DNA of 14,571 nt from Phoronis ovalis (lineage: Eukaryota; Phoronida; Phoronidae), in the NCBI GenBank assembly GCA_028565635.1, contig JAOXYB010031587.1:1-14571 (forward strand). The letters are read 5' to 3'. The notes beneath the pieces were generated by a model. It did no database searches. It was given only the letters and a program-made list of their open reading frames with translations, and was not told the origin of the DNA. The position numbers and the translations under genes are program-made. Positions 6,701-14,571 of the stretch are shown here, piece by piece. Every line of letters starts with the position of its first letter. Positions within the stretch are counted from its first letter, which is position 1.

Positions 6701-9684
6701 ATTTTTTTAAAATTCATATGTTTGAAATATTAGTTTCTTTTTGATTTCCACACAGTTTTAATAAAATCCAATCATTGACGTTTTCAGGGTGATTGGAGGA
6801 GATCAGATGTTGCCGATGCCAATGGTCTTGTCTCTGGTCATGCTTACACTGTGACAGGGATTATGAAAGTAAGTTTAGCGTTCCTTATAGTCTGTGTTTA
6901 CATACCAGTACCGTAATTACAGTTTCAAAATTAATGTGATATCAATGGTTTTCTCCAAATTTCCATTAGATCGATTGAAACATCTAATTCGCCAACTAAT
7001 GTCACAAAAAAAGATAAACAAGTTGGTTGGACTATTGTTATTTTTATTTTTTTTAAAGTGTTTAATGGGTGAAAGATTTGTGCGCAATGCACTATTATTA
7101 AATTCTTTTATAGAAACTTTTAAAAAACTCAAAGAGGATTAGTCTTGATAAAGTTTAAAAATGAATTTGAAATTTAATTTTCTTTTATCTTTTTATAGGT
7201 AAAACACAAAATGGGTGAAGAAAAATTGTTACGCATAAGAAATCCTTGGGGCAATGAAGCTGAGTGGAAAGGTTCATGGAGTGATGAGTATGTTGATTCA
7301 TCATTAGTTGTACTTTGTGCAAATGTATTCCCTAAACAATGTGTTTTTCAAGATTTCTTCATAGTTTCATTGCTTGCCACTCATTGTGTGCTGCAAAGCA
7401 GCTTGTCGGGAATAAGTTTTTTTATGTACTAAAAAAAAGTATATTATTATCAGATATATAGGCGGGATAGAAATTTATATAGAGATCTAAACTTATATAA
7501 ACTCAATTTGGTAGTACTATTTAACTACTATATGGTTTTAAGAAAATAAAAAAATTAATAATACATTTTAACAAAATCATTTTAAAAAATACAGCAAGGG
7601 TTTACTCTAGACTAATACAAATATAAAGTAGTGTTTAATGAAGTTTGCCATGTATTAAACAAACAGAAGTAACTTGCATTAAATCATTCTGATTATGCAA
7701 ATAGTTTTGATGAAGATTTTGCTTTTATGTCAGTCGCTATGTAAATTTACTGGAATTGTGTTTGACTAGCGGACAAATAATATAATAACCGAAAATCATT
7801 CTGATTATGTCCAATTACCAAACAGTATTTTAGTGTTGCTGTTATATCAGTCATGTAAATTCGACTTTCAGGGATTCCAACTGGAATTGGCTTGATGCGA
7901 ATACCAAGAAAAAAATGAATTTTGAACAGAAAGCAGATGGTGAATTTTGGATGAGTTTCAAGGATTTTTGCTTGCACTTTCAAGAAGTGACAATATGCAC
8001 CTTGGGCCCTGACTATGATGGTGATGGTGTTACTGATAAAGCAGGTAAAGTTAGACCTCAGCATCCATTCTTTGTTTTTTGACAATTCAAGCTAATCCAA
8101 TTACCCAATCAATGCCATGACTACATTTTAAAAGCAATTGTTTTTGCCATTATTTAGATTTTAAAAGTTCACCTTGAGAACTTGCATTATTGTTCAAGAA
8201 GATATAAAAGTGTGGTACGGAAAAGCATATCTGATCTCATGTAGTCTTCTTTTCTGAATATTGCTAGCGCACGTATCCATTTAAACTGTAAGATGAGCAA
8301 ATCAGCAAGGTTAGCATTAAATCTATAAATTCTGTTAAATTCTAAACATTAAACTTGTTAACTTATTGCATGTACTGGTAGGTCATGCGGAAACACTTCA
8401 TGGTAAATGGGAGATTGGTAAAAGTGCAGGTGGATGCCGCAATGACGTAGATGCCTTTACAACAAATCCACAGTATTTATTGACTTTGACACAACCAGGT
8501 AATACTCATAATATGTCAGTATATGCTGAATATAATACTATGTACTGCAGCATTTTAATTCTTTAAGTTAAACTGGCTTACCTTTTAGGAGCCAGAAAAG
8601 GGGTGTGCCAATAAAGATTCACAGGGATTTTTATGTAATCACTCTGAATGAACTGATTAGAAAAAAGTTATTAGTCGTGGTAGACAATTCACTGCCAGAT
8701 TTTTGTATATTGTTTTCTACTTGTTACATGCTGCTGAATAAGTACACATTTACAGGATAAACAACCTTACCGTATGACCATCAACTTTTTTATAATAATT
8801 AATAATTGACATTGTGGATAAACTGAATTGTGTGTGCTTGGCATACTGTCATATGGGAATGGTTGGATATAGTTGTTGTACTCTGTTGTAAAGCACCGAA
8901 AGATAATCTATTTCAATGTTTAATTGTAGATGACTTTGATCCAAGAACTGATGATCCTGAAAATGAAGGAAAATCTAGCGTAGTGATAACATTAATGCAA
9001 GAACATCGCAGATCTCAAAGACATCTGGGTGTGAAAACATTGCAGATAGCTTTCATTCTGTATAAGGTAGTGCCATATTTATACTTTAACGGCCAGGATA
9101 CTTAGGTTGATGGAAATCGCAATTTTTTCAAGTTAAAATTTACTCAGAGTTCTGGCCTATTTAATTATTTTTATTGTCACTATTACTGTTCTTTGTCCAT
9201 GTTTGCCTGATAATATTTAGTGTACTTGGTATTGCTTACACATGCTGGCAATTTAATGCTGATGATTTATTATTGGAAATCTTCATTGTTTAGTAAATCA
9301 GTTGTGTGCCGTGTGTGTTTGTACGATTTTTCCCAAGTGTTTTATATGACAAAATTTTCTACCATTGCACATAAAGTTGCTACCCAACACAGACAATAGT
9401 TTAGTTAGAAAGCTGTCTTAAAAATTATAAACAAAGATCATTGTTTGTGCTCCTCATTACAGACTGATGATCCTACAACAAGACTTGAACGCGACCATTT
9501 CTTGTACAACTATGACATGGGTAAATCTGGTGTTTATATCAACTACAGACAAGTCAGTGGTCGCTTTGATTTAGAACCTGGAAATTATGTAATAATACCA
9601 TCCACATTCACCTTAGGAGAAGCTGGCACATTTATGGTCAGAGTTTTTGCTCAAAAAAAATTCCAGATGAGACCACTGACATAG
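3431..9684 (+). CDS. Calpain-family Ca2+-dependent cysteine protease, no penta-EF hand, putatively N-acylated
   Basis: Calpains (peptidase family C2) are intracellular cysteine proteases that cut a limited set of protein targets in response to calcium. Coding exons are 3431-3706, 4063-4200, 4764-4904, 5283-5476, 5844-6012, 6788-6868, 7199-7287, 7872-8044, 8382-8498, 8930-9066 and 9463-9684. They join to 1737 nt, 578 residues plus stop, with every phase compatible. Domain order: a charged linker of about 95 residues, the protease core at about 105-405, and a C2-like domain III at about 425-570. The triad is C167 ([12 protein letters not shown]), H324 ([11 protein letters not shown]) and N348 (RIRNPWG). 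The spacings of 157 and 24 residues match classical calpains. The start is supported by an in-frame TGA at 3404, A at -3 and G at +4. The protein begins MGCSDSK, a likely acylation signal. It ends right after domain III without the penta-EF-hand domain of classical calpains, so it is an atypical calpain. The subfamily is not assigned. Confidence 0.93.
4063..4200 (+). CDS. Calpain exon 2: start of the protease region
   Basis: Encodes residues 93-138, including [16 protein letters not shown] and VVWLRP. These match the calpain pattern of an F-x-DPxFPA segment followed by a W-x-RP segment just ahead of the catalytic core. Acceptor TTTTTAG, donor AAG|GTAATA, both phase 0. Confidence 0.88.
4230..4241 (+). 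repeat. Poly-G run of 12 in intron 2
   Basis: Twelve consecutive G residues lie 30 bases after the exon 2 donor. They are striking in AT-rich DNA. The run is either an unstable mononucleotide repeat or a length error, and it has no effect on the frame. Confidence 0.8.
4764..4904 (+). CDS. Calpain exon 3: catalytic cysteine
   Basis: Encodes residues 139-185. Contains the family signature [18 protein letters not shown], with nucleophile C167 (codon 4848-4850) and the oxyanion-hole Gln at Q161. Acceptor GTGTAG, donor AAG|GTATAC, both phase 0. Confidence 0.94.
5283..5476 (+). CDS. Calpain exon 4: PC1 subdomain
   Basis: Encodes residues 186-249 plus two bases of codon 250. The conserved calpain pattern [20 protein letters not shown] and then LLPT is clear, as is [13 protein letters not shown] at the end. 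Acceptor TTTACAG, donor GGAAA|GTAAGT, phase 2. The open frame on genomic DNA starts slightly upstream, within the intron. Confidence 0.93.
5844..6012 (+). CDS. Calpain exon 5: PC1/PC2 junction
   Basis: Completes Lys250 and encodes residues 251-306. The segment [11 protein letters not shown] and then [16 protein letters not shown] corresponds to the calpain stretch linking protease subdomains 1 and 2. Acceptor AATTTAG, donor AAG|GTACGG, ending in phase 0. Confidence 0.93.
6788..6868 (+). CDS. Calpain exon 6: catalytic histidine
   Basis: An 81-nt exon for residues 307-333 with [14 protein letters not shown]324 is the general base. The exon lies alone between introns of 775 and 330 bp. Acceptor TTTTCAG, donor AAA|GTAAGT, both phase 0, so skipping it would keep the frame but remove the catalytic His. 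Confidence 0.93.
7199..7287 (+). CDS. Calpain exon 7: catalytic asparagine
   Basis: Encodes residues 334-362 and two bases of Glu363. Contains [10 protein letters not shown] with N348, then EWKGSWSDE. The exon begins with GT directly after the acceptor TATAG. The donor is GA|GTATGT, phase 2; genomic reading through the donor continues as an unrelated intronic frame. Confidence 0.92.
7681..7862 (+). repeat. Diverged tandem duplication at the end of intron 7
   Basis: The 17-mer AAATCATTCTGATTATG occurs at 7681-7697 and 7793-7809, a period of 112. Each copy is followed about 30-40 bases later by a diverged version of GTCAGTC..ATGTAAATT. After the first copy, CTGGAATTG-TGTTTGA resembles the start of exon 8 (CTGGAATTGGCTTGA), so the duplicated unit may have included the exon 8 acceptor region, now decayed in the upstream copy. 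Confidence 0.6.
7872..8044 (+). CDS. Calpain exon 8: end of protease core with an Asp-rich loop
   Basis: Completes Glu363, encodes residues 364-420 and one base of Gly421. Contains [16 protein letters not shown], the conserved PC2 ending, then [14 protein letters not shown]. The last part has Asp at 410, 412, 414 and 418, spaced like positions 1, 3, 5 and 9 of an EF-hand-type loop, but without Glu at position 12. Acceptor TTTCAG, donor GCAG|GTAAAG. Confidence 0.92.
8382..8498 (+). CDS. Calpain exon 9: start of C2-like domain III
   Basis: Completes Gly421 and encodes residues 422-459. [19 protein letters not shown] and then NPQYLLTL match the calpain domain III start (W-x-x-G-x-SAGGCRN..TF..NPQY). 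Acceptor GGTAG, donor CCAG|GTAATA, phase 1. Confidence 0.93.
8930..9066 (+). CDS. Calpain exon 10: acidic loop and C2-like strands
   Basis: Completes Asp460 and encodes residues 461-505. It opens with the acidic stretch [14 protein letters not shown], followed by [17 protein letters not shown], the pattern of the calpain domain III acidic loop and the L-x-Q-x-x-RR strand. Acceptor TTGTAG, donor AAG|GTAGTG, phase 0. Confidence 0.92.
9463..9684 (+). CDS. Calpain exon 11: end of domain III and stop
   Basis: Encodes residues 506-578. Contains [20 protein letters not shown] and then [10 protein letters not shown] and [12 protein letters not shown], the classical closing pattern of domain III. Translation stops at TAG 9682-9684, twelve codons after FAQKK begins. 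A run of eight A (9653-9660) sits just before the stop. Acceptor ATTACAG, phase 0. Confidence 0.92.
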   Translation, partial: TDDPTTRLERDHFLYNYDMGKSGVYINYRQVSGRFDLEPGNYVIIPSTFTLGEAGTFMVRVFAQKKFQMRPLT

Positions 9685-11605
9685 ATCTTTTATACCGGTT
9701 GTGTTTTAGGTAACATTCTCAGTATTTGAATACTAAAAAGATGTAAAAATGCCCAAAATTAGGGTCCCTCATCTCCTTGTAGGGCTATCAATAATTAAAT
9801 GACGAGTCAAGAAATAAGTTGCTTTGGGTGTCTCCAACTTTTGTAATGAAAAATTTCTAAATTTATTTCATGCAAACCGGCAATACTGAAAATGACCGAT
9901 ATCGTTAATTTTTTTAAATGAAAATTGTAAAGTATTTATATTTATTAAGCAGATACTATGACATTCAAGGTGTTAGTTGTTATTTTAATATGTATACAGA
10001 TTCATTATAATTGTTGATTATATTTTATATTTAGCCAGTTGTAGAATCTCTTTTATATGCATAAGTCAATTTTGAATTATAGTACTATTTTCCAGTGGAC
10101 TAGGGTTAATTTATGAATTCAAAGGCTATTGATTTTCTATCAGTAATTTTCATGGTGCCAGTGTCTTAACCACATTTTTAACTGTCTCTGAATGTTTATA
10201 CATTTTTGTGAAATCTGTGATATTGAAAGGCTAATAATATGTGGCATTGTTGCTGTCCCAACCAAGCAACATATCCCAGCAGAATAGACACATTGTTTTA
10301 CAAGTTCTATAGAAGCTGAGTAACAAAGTATTCTCACCGGCACATATTTATATCGTGGGCTTGTAACATGTCATCTTGTATAGTATTACTAAGGTTTAGA
10401 AACAGTTATCTCGAAATTTTACTGTTTTAGTCTTTACCACAGAGTTGATGCAATATTTATATTACATGCCATGAACATTAATTTCCTCATGTCCTTCCAT
10501 TATAGCCAACTAGTTTTTGTAACTTTGTCAACAGTTTGATCAAAAAAGTTCTCCCATTTTTCGTTCCCATACACATAATATTAATATAACATTTCTTTTT
10601 TAAAAAATATTTTTTTCCAGTTAACTTTTTTTAGGAATATTTAATTGACTTTGATTGTTATATATACCATTTCATATCATTCCGTCCTGGATAACTATTA
10701 TGTGTCTTCGTTGTCATTGTTTTGTAGTTTTTTAAAAATGTATCAAATATACACGGAATAAATGTTCACATTAATTTTGCGTCATTTTAAATATGCATTA
10801 ATATGAATCACAAGCCATCTAGTTTGATGGATCAAATAATAAAATCCACAACTTTCCACTAAAAAGCAACATCATGGTACTTATATTTTAGTAAATAATT
10901 ATTACTATCACAAGATTAAAAGATAAGTAAACAATAATTATATAAAAGTAAAATTTTAAAATAAGAATAAAATTATTGGAATACAACTTTGTTAGAGAGA
11001 AATTTGTAAACTGTAATTTTAAACAATTCTGTGATGTCAACTATTGATTAAATTTTGGAAAATTACATTTCCCCGCTGTTATGTTAGATGTGCGCGTAGG
11101 CACATGTGAGGCTCGTATCATGGTTTCTATTGGAATTACATCAAAATCTTATGTTAGATTGCAGCTACCCTAAGTGGCTTGTGAAATTTGTTTACATTCT
11201 GATTATAAAATTTTTTCTTAGATAGACATCCTAATAAAACATAAAATAAATTTCTGCTTATGAGAATCCTTATCTGACTGTCTGGTTATAATAAGCACTA
11301 TTAACACGAGTCACATGATTCAGCCTTTGACGAAATGTCTCACAAAAATGTCTAGAGATCTTTCTGCAGCATGAGATATGTCACACATTTGAGTTTTACA
11401 TAATTATGTTCCATACTTAATGCACATTTACCGGTCAACAACTTCCAAACTGGCATTCTGGACTTTGTTAAAATAAAGACTCATAGTTAAAAAACACATT
11501 AAAACCAGTAATAAGTAAAATCTTGTTACAAGTATGTGGCAGGTGGGACATTAGAAAGAAATGGTGGGATGACTACAACTTTCCACAAATTCTGATAGGA
11601 ACAAG
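9685..11605. other. Convergent 3' UTRs and spacer
   Basis: No coding exon seen on either strand, and in particular no EF-hand-like exon that could extend the calpain. Candidate plus-strand polyadenylation signals are ATTAAA at 9794-9799 and AATAAA at 10757-10762, 10838-10843 and 10966-10971; I cannot tell which is used. For the minus-strand gene I found no AATAAA or ATTAAA (TTTATT or TTTAAT on the plus strand) in the roughly 600 bases after its stop, so its 3' UTR may be long or use a variant signal. The open frame at 10140-10343 on the minus strand shows no family resemblance. Confidence 0.5.
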
Positions 11606-13941
11606 TTACAAGAACGTTGAATGTGACTGTATATTGGTTACAACAGCTAAACTATTCCTATGTTTCTGCCTGCTTTTCTGTTTCTTTGCTCTGAGTATAT
11701 TATTATCACTGCTACTTCTATTAACATTTTTCTGGTCTGCTGTCAGAAACTGACTACTACAGTCATCTGTTCTACCATTCAGCACTGTACCATTATGGTC
11801 TGTAGATAAATGAGAATGAGATTTTCGTCGCCTATCATAACTCCTTTCTGTAACCTTGGTTGGAGAAGTTTCCACGTTTGGTAATGACTTCCTGTGTTGT
11901 TTGCGTTCATCTGAATTTATGGATTTTTTTAGCGGGGGACTACGATATTCAACTTTGCCAGAAGCATGACCATTCGCAAGTGTCTCCTTTATTTGGTTAT
12001 CAACTGCTGTTTGCCGTTTCTTCCTGTCTAAACTACGCGTCTGTTTTTCTTGTTTATGGAGTAATGCTCTCTCTTTAGACCGATCACGTGCAAATTGTGA
12101 CCTTTCACGAGAACCAGACCGTGACCTGTGTCGAGATCTGGAATGTGATCTTTCTCGAGATTTTTCTCGGTCATTGGAGGACCTTTCTTTAGAACGTGAA
12201 CGTTCCTTTGATTGTGACCTTAGACTTTTGTTGACCTTTGAATCAGTAACCACACTGCATAATGTAGCTGTGTAGTTAGGGTCACGAGCCGATAAGATGT
12301 CTGGATCATCAACAAATCCATACTGTTTGTATACAGTGTTAGAATCCCTACTTGCATGAATCCGCTGTCGCTCCGGACTAGGTTCTTTACGTTGTTTCCT
12401 AGATTTGTTAACATATTCTTTGTCTTTTTGAGATTTCTGTTTAGCTTTTTTGTTATCTTTTATAACTTCGCCATTGCATTCAGAAAAATCCTTTTCCTTA
12501 GATACATTGTCTGTGTGAACACAACCACTATCTGGCTCTTTCAGGTTGCAAAACCCACTTTCACTACCATTTGCGGCAAAACTACTACCATTAGCACTAT
12601 CATTTACAAGTCCTTCATTTGTATTCTTGTTGGCATTAACACATAAGTTATTATTGCTTCCTGGTAACTCCGGAGATTTACTTCCAGTAGCACCAGATTT
12701 ATTTCTCTGTCCTCGTTTTTCTCCCGTTTCAGAACATACGGAAAAAGCCGACATTTGCGATAAAATAGAACCAGATCCAGGTATCCCAGTAACTACCAGT
12801 CCTTGTATGGAAGAGGGTTCTAATTCTGCAGAATCATCACCTTTATTAAATACTACGGTCCCATTACTAGAATTGTTTCTACTTCCGGTGGCTTCTGCAT
12901 CTTCTTCCAGAGATAAGTGATTAGCATTGGTACCTGCTCTATGCACCTCAGGTATATCTCCATTTACCAAGGAATTATAATTATAATATTTCATTGTACT
13001 AGAATCTTGGTTACTGTCCGTCTCTTGTGGTGCATCAACATTGTTTTTGAATGACGAACGAGAAGTACTTCCGTATCTATTTGCGTAGGAATATCTGGGA
13101 CTATCGGATGCATTTTCACTACTCCAAATTACGATTTTATCAGCATCTTGTTGAATTACAACATGGGAACCACTAGGAAAACTTTTTCTACGACTGCTAA
13201 ATGAATCAGCTGAAGCTGAACTACAACTGGCAAGTCCATTGTTAGCTTTAGTCCGTTCTCTGCTTGACACTGCACTGGCAGCATTTGTAATATCAGCACA
13301 ACTTTGTCGTTTTCTGTCACACTTTGGGAGACTATTTGTAGAATGTCTTAAACACTCATTCACATGTGTAAAAGCAGCATTTTTAGGGCTTCTAGTACTA
13401 TGAAAATGTCTGTTTTTATCAATGTTCAAACTGTCTGGTACTTCAGTATTTTCAAGTAATTGTCTATCAGCAGTATGTCTACCATAAGTAGGACTATTTT
13501 TTGTACTTTGATTCATAACTTCTTCACTGTCTATCAGATGATGATACGGACTGCTGTTTCGTCTCATCTTTTCACGATTGAACTTAGTTGTATCTAGATT
13601 ATGAGGACTACTTGTCCTTCGTCTAGAAGGTAGAGTAGAACTGTAGCCAGTGGCAGAAGTACCTGGTTCATTGCAATGATCAATAGAGCAGTTTGTAGTG
13701 GCTTCTTGTACAGTATGTTCTGAAATACTTTGAATAATAACAGGTCCTGATATTTGTGAAGTTGCACTGTTTGTCTCGACAACATCTCTTCCACCCTCAG
13801 CTCCACCTGTTGCCAGTTGGTTACTTACACCTATCATCCTGTTTCCAGTATCACCCTGTTCTCCAGGAGTTTGTGTTTCAGAAATTCTATTTTCAGTGAC
13901 ACCTCTGCCATTGTGAACACTGCCACTAGCTGCAGCAGCAT
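11606..13941 (-). CDS. Last coding exon (2.3 kb) of the minus-strand gene
   Basis: Begins after acceptor TTACAG with AT (completing Asp), then AAAASGSVHNGRG, and stays open for 777 codons to TAA at 11606-11608. The Met at 13837 is internal, since the frame stays open through to the splice site. Composition is Ser/Asn/Arg-rich and low in hydrophobics, with one tidier island, YGFVDDPDILSARDPNYTAT, around 12265-12335. An open frame this long in AT-rich DNA is not chance. Shorter plus-strand frames opposite it are shadows. Confidence 0.88.
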
Positions 13942-14424
13942 CTGTAAGTAGAAGTTGCTTTCATGAATTTTTTTTTAAAATTATCATTTAAGCATTGCAC
14001 TAAGTAGGGAGATCGTGTGCTCTTTTTAAAAGTATTTTCTATATATATTATTTAAAAAGCTTGAAATGTGACTAAGGTTTGTATGCACGGAGTAAGCACT
14101 CAAAAGACAACTTTTCTAGCTGCTCACCTCTGATGTTAATGAAGGCCAGTTAAATACTGTCATTAGGCAGTGCTAAGCTGACATATTAAATGTTTCTCAG
14201 AGTGTCCAACAAACATCTGGTAACACTTATTACATTACCTGAATTGGAATGTCGTTCTCTTTGAAGAGTTTCATATGGTGGTGGTGCCTCCTGTGGTTTT
14301 TTAAATGGTGTATAAGGTGGTGGGGGTTCTTCATATGCTGAATAGTCTTGACCTAGATGCACATCATCAAACTCCGGAACATACGCAACAATTTCATCCT
14401 CTAAGTGTTCATTAGCCTCATCTC
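11606..14424 (-). CDS. 3' part of an unrecognised gene: PPxY motifs, long disordered RS-containing tail
   Basis: Two coding exons are visible, 14239-14424 and 11606-13941, joined in phase 1 (G|AT makes Asp). The 5' end lies beyond the window. The seen part is about 840 residues. Order: an acidic segment (DEIVAYVPEFDD), PPPPYTP and PPPYETL (both PPxY, known ligands of WW domains such as those of NEDD4-type ubiquitin ligases), then more than 750 residues rich in Ser, Asn, Lys and Arg with no predicted fold, an RS/SR/ER-repeat block, and basic clusters near the end. It ends in STFL, a class I PDZ-ligand pattern (T-x-L). The layout fits the cytoplasmic tail of a membrane adaptor or a scaffold; an RS-domain nuclear protein is the alternative. 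I do not recognise the family. Confidence 0.8.
12070..12232 (-). other. Arg-Ser repeat block in the minus-strand protein
   Basis: About 54 codons dominated by RS, SR, ER and KERS units, for example RERSHSRSRHRSRSGSRERS. Such RS blocks are typical of splicing-related proteins, where they are phosphorylated by SR-protein kinases and direct nuclear speckle location. Here the block sits in a long disordered tail without an RNA-recognition motif in view. Confidence 0.8.
13942..14238 (-). other. Intron of the minus-strand gene
   Basis: A 297-bp intron with donor CAG|GTAATG (GT at 14238-14237) and acceptor TTACAG (ending at 13942). It is AT-rich. The phase 1 junction keeps both flanking frames open, which supports the two-exon model. 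Confidence 0.8.
14239..14424 (-). CDS. Penultimate coding exon with two PPxY motifs
   Basis: A 186-nt exon, phase 1 at both ends, with acceptor TTCCACAG and donor CAG|GTAATG. PPPPY is encoded at 14312-14326 and PPPY at 14273-14284, 9 residues apart, a tandem arrangement suited to binding two WW domains at once. Being symmetric, the exon could be skipped without breaking the frame. The other two frames contain stops. The region 14425-14571 is intron and runs off the window. Confidence 0.8.
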
Positions 14425-14571
14425 CTGTGGAACAACAGAAAACTGTTATTCATGTACAGATGAACATTCAAGTCAAAAATATTACTACCTAAATTGTGGT
14501 ACTTCCTCCATAAGAACAACACGAAAATTATTATTTTATTTTTATACTATTAATCTTTTCTTCTTGGAAAT

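Noticed and set aside
6894-7142. Overlapping plus and minus frames in calpain intron 6
   Set aside because: Both are Lys/Phe/Asn-rich AT-driven frames inside an intron whose two splice sites and phases are clear.
7747-8085. 112-codon minus-strand open frame
   Set aside because: It lies opposite calpain exon 8 and flanking intron, and has no recognisable features. It is a shadow of the plus-strand exon.
10140-10343. 67-codon minus-strand frame between the two genes
   Set aside because: No family resemblance and no splice context; it lies in the probable calpain 3' UTR.
11523-12920. Several plus-strand frames of 70-124 codons
   Set aside because: They lie antisense to the 777-codon minus-strand exon, and their Leu/Phe/Ser-rich content is the complement of its Ser/Lys/Arg codons.
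14479-14507. Possible extra minus-strand exon: ATG GAG GAA GTA CCA CAA TTT AG before GTAGTA
   Set aside because: It would leave two bases at the donor, but the next exon needs one. Joining them brings an immediate stop.
1-14571. CRISPR array, tRNA or rRNA genes, bacterial operon signals
   Set aside because: None seen. The spliced genes make this eukaryotic DNA, and no cloverleaf or spaced-repeat pattern was found by eye.

Overview
This is an AT-rich metazoan nuclear window. It has intron-containing genes with canonical GT/AG junctions, introns of about 330-780 bp, long non-coding stretches and a decayed tyrosine-recombinase transposon. The recombinase type and the base composition remind me of a lophotrochozoan, perhaps a bivalve mollusc, but nothing in the window proves the taxon.

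Layout. Positions 1-61, minus strand: a possible first coding exon of a gene running off the left edge, on weak evidence. Positions 62-1880: no gene seen, but there is a perfect 21-bp inverted repeat at 598-655. Positions 1882-2149, plus strand: a frameshifted remnant of a tyrosine recombinase (DIRS/Crypton-like), followed by three copies of a short repeat at 2284-2436. Positions 3240-3430: a small CpG-rich promoter-like patch with a full CRE palindrome and a YY1-like ATGGCGGC site, then a leader with one 12-codon upstream ORF and two minimal start-stop ORFs.

The main gene (3431-9684, plus strand) is a complete calpain cysteine protease in 11 coding exons. All splice phases agree and the joined frame is 579 codons including the stop. 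The Cys/His/Asn triad is intact (C167, H324, N348), and its spacing of 157 and 24 residues equals that of classical calpains. Three things are unusual: an N-terminal MGCSDSK that looks like a myristoylation/palmitoylation signal, an Asp-rich DxDxDG loop between the protease and C2-like domains, and no C-terminal penta-EF-hand domain.

Positions 9685-11605 hold the two convergent 3' UTRs and spacer. Positions 11606-14424, minus strand, hold the last two coding exons of a second gene, which starts beyond the right edge. The visible part (about 840 residues) has two PPxY motifs, a very long low-complexity Ser/Asn-rich tail in one 2.3-kb exon, an Arg-Ser repeat block and a possible C-terminal PDZ ligand. 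I do not recognise the family. The two complete 3' ends face each other, and nothing seen links the two genes in one pathway.
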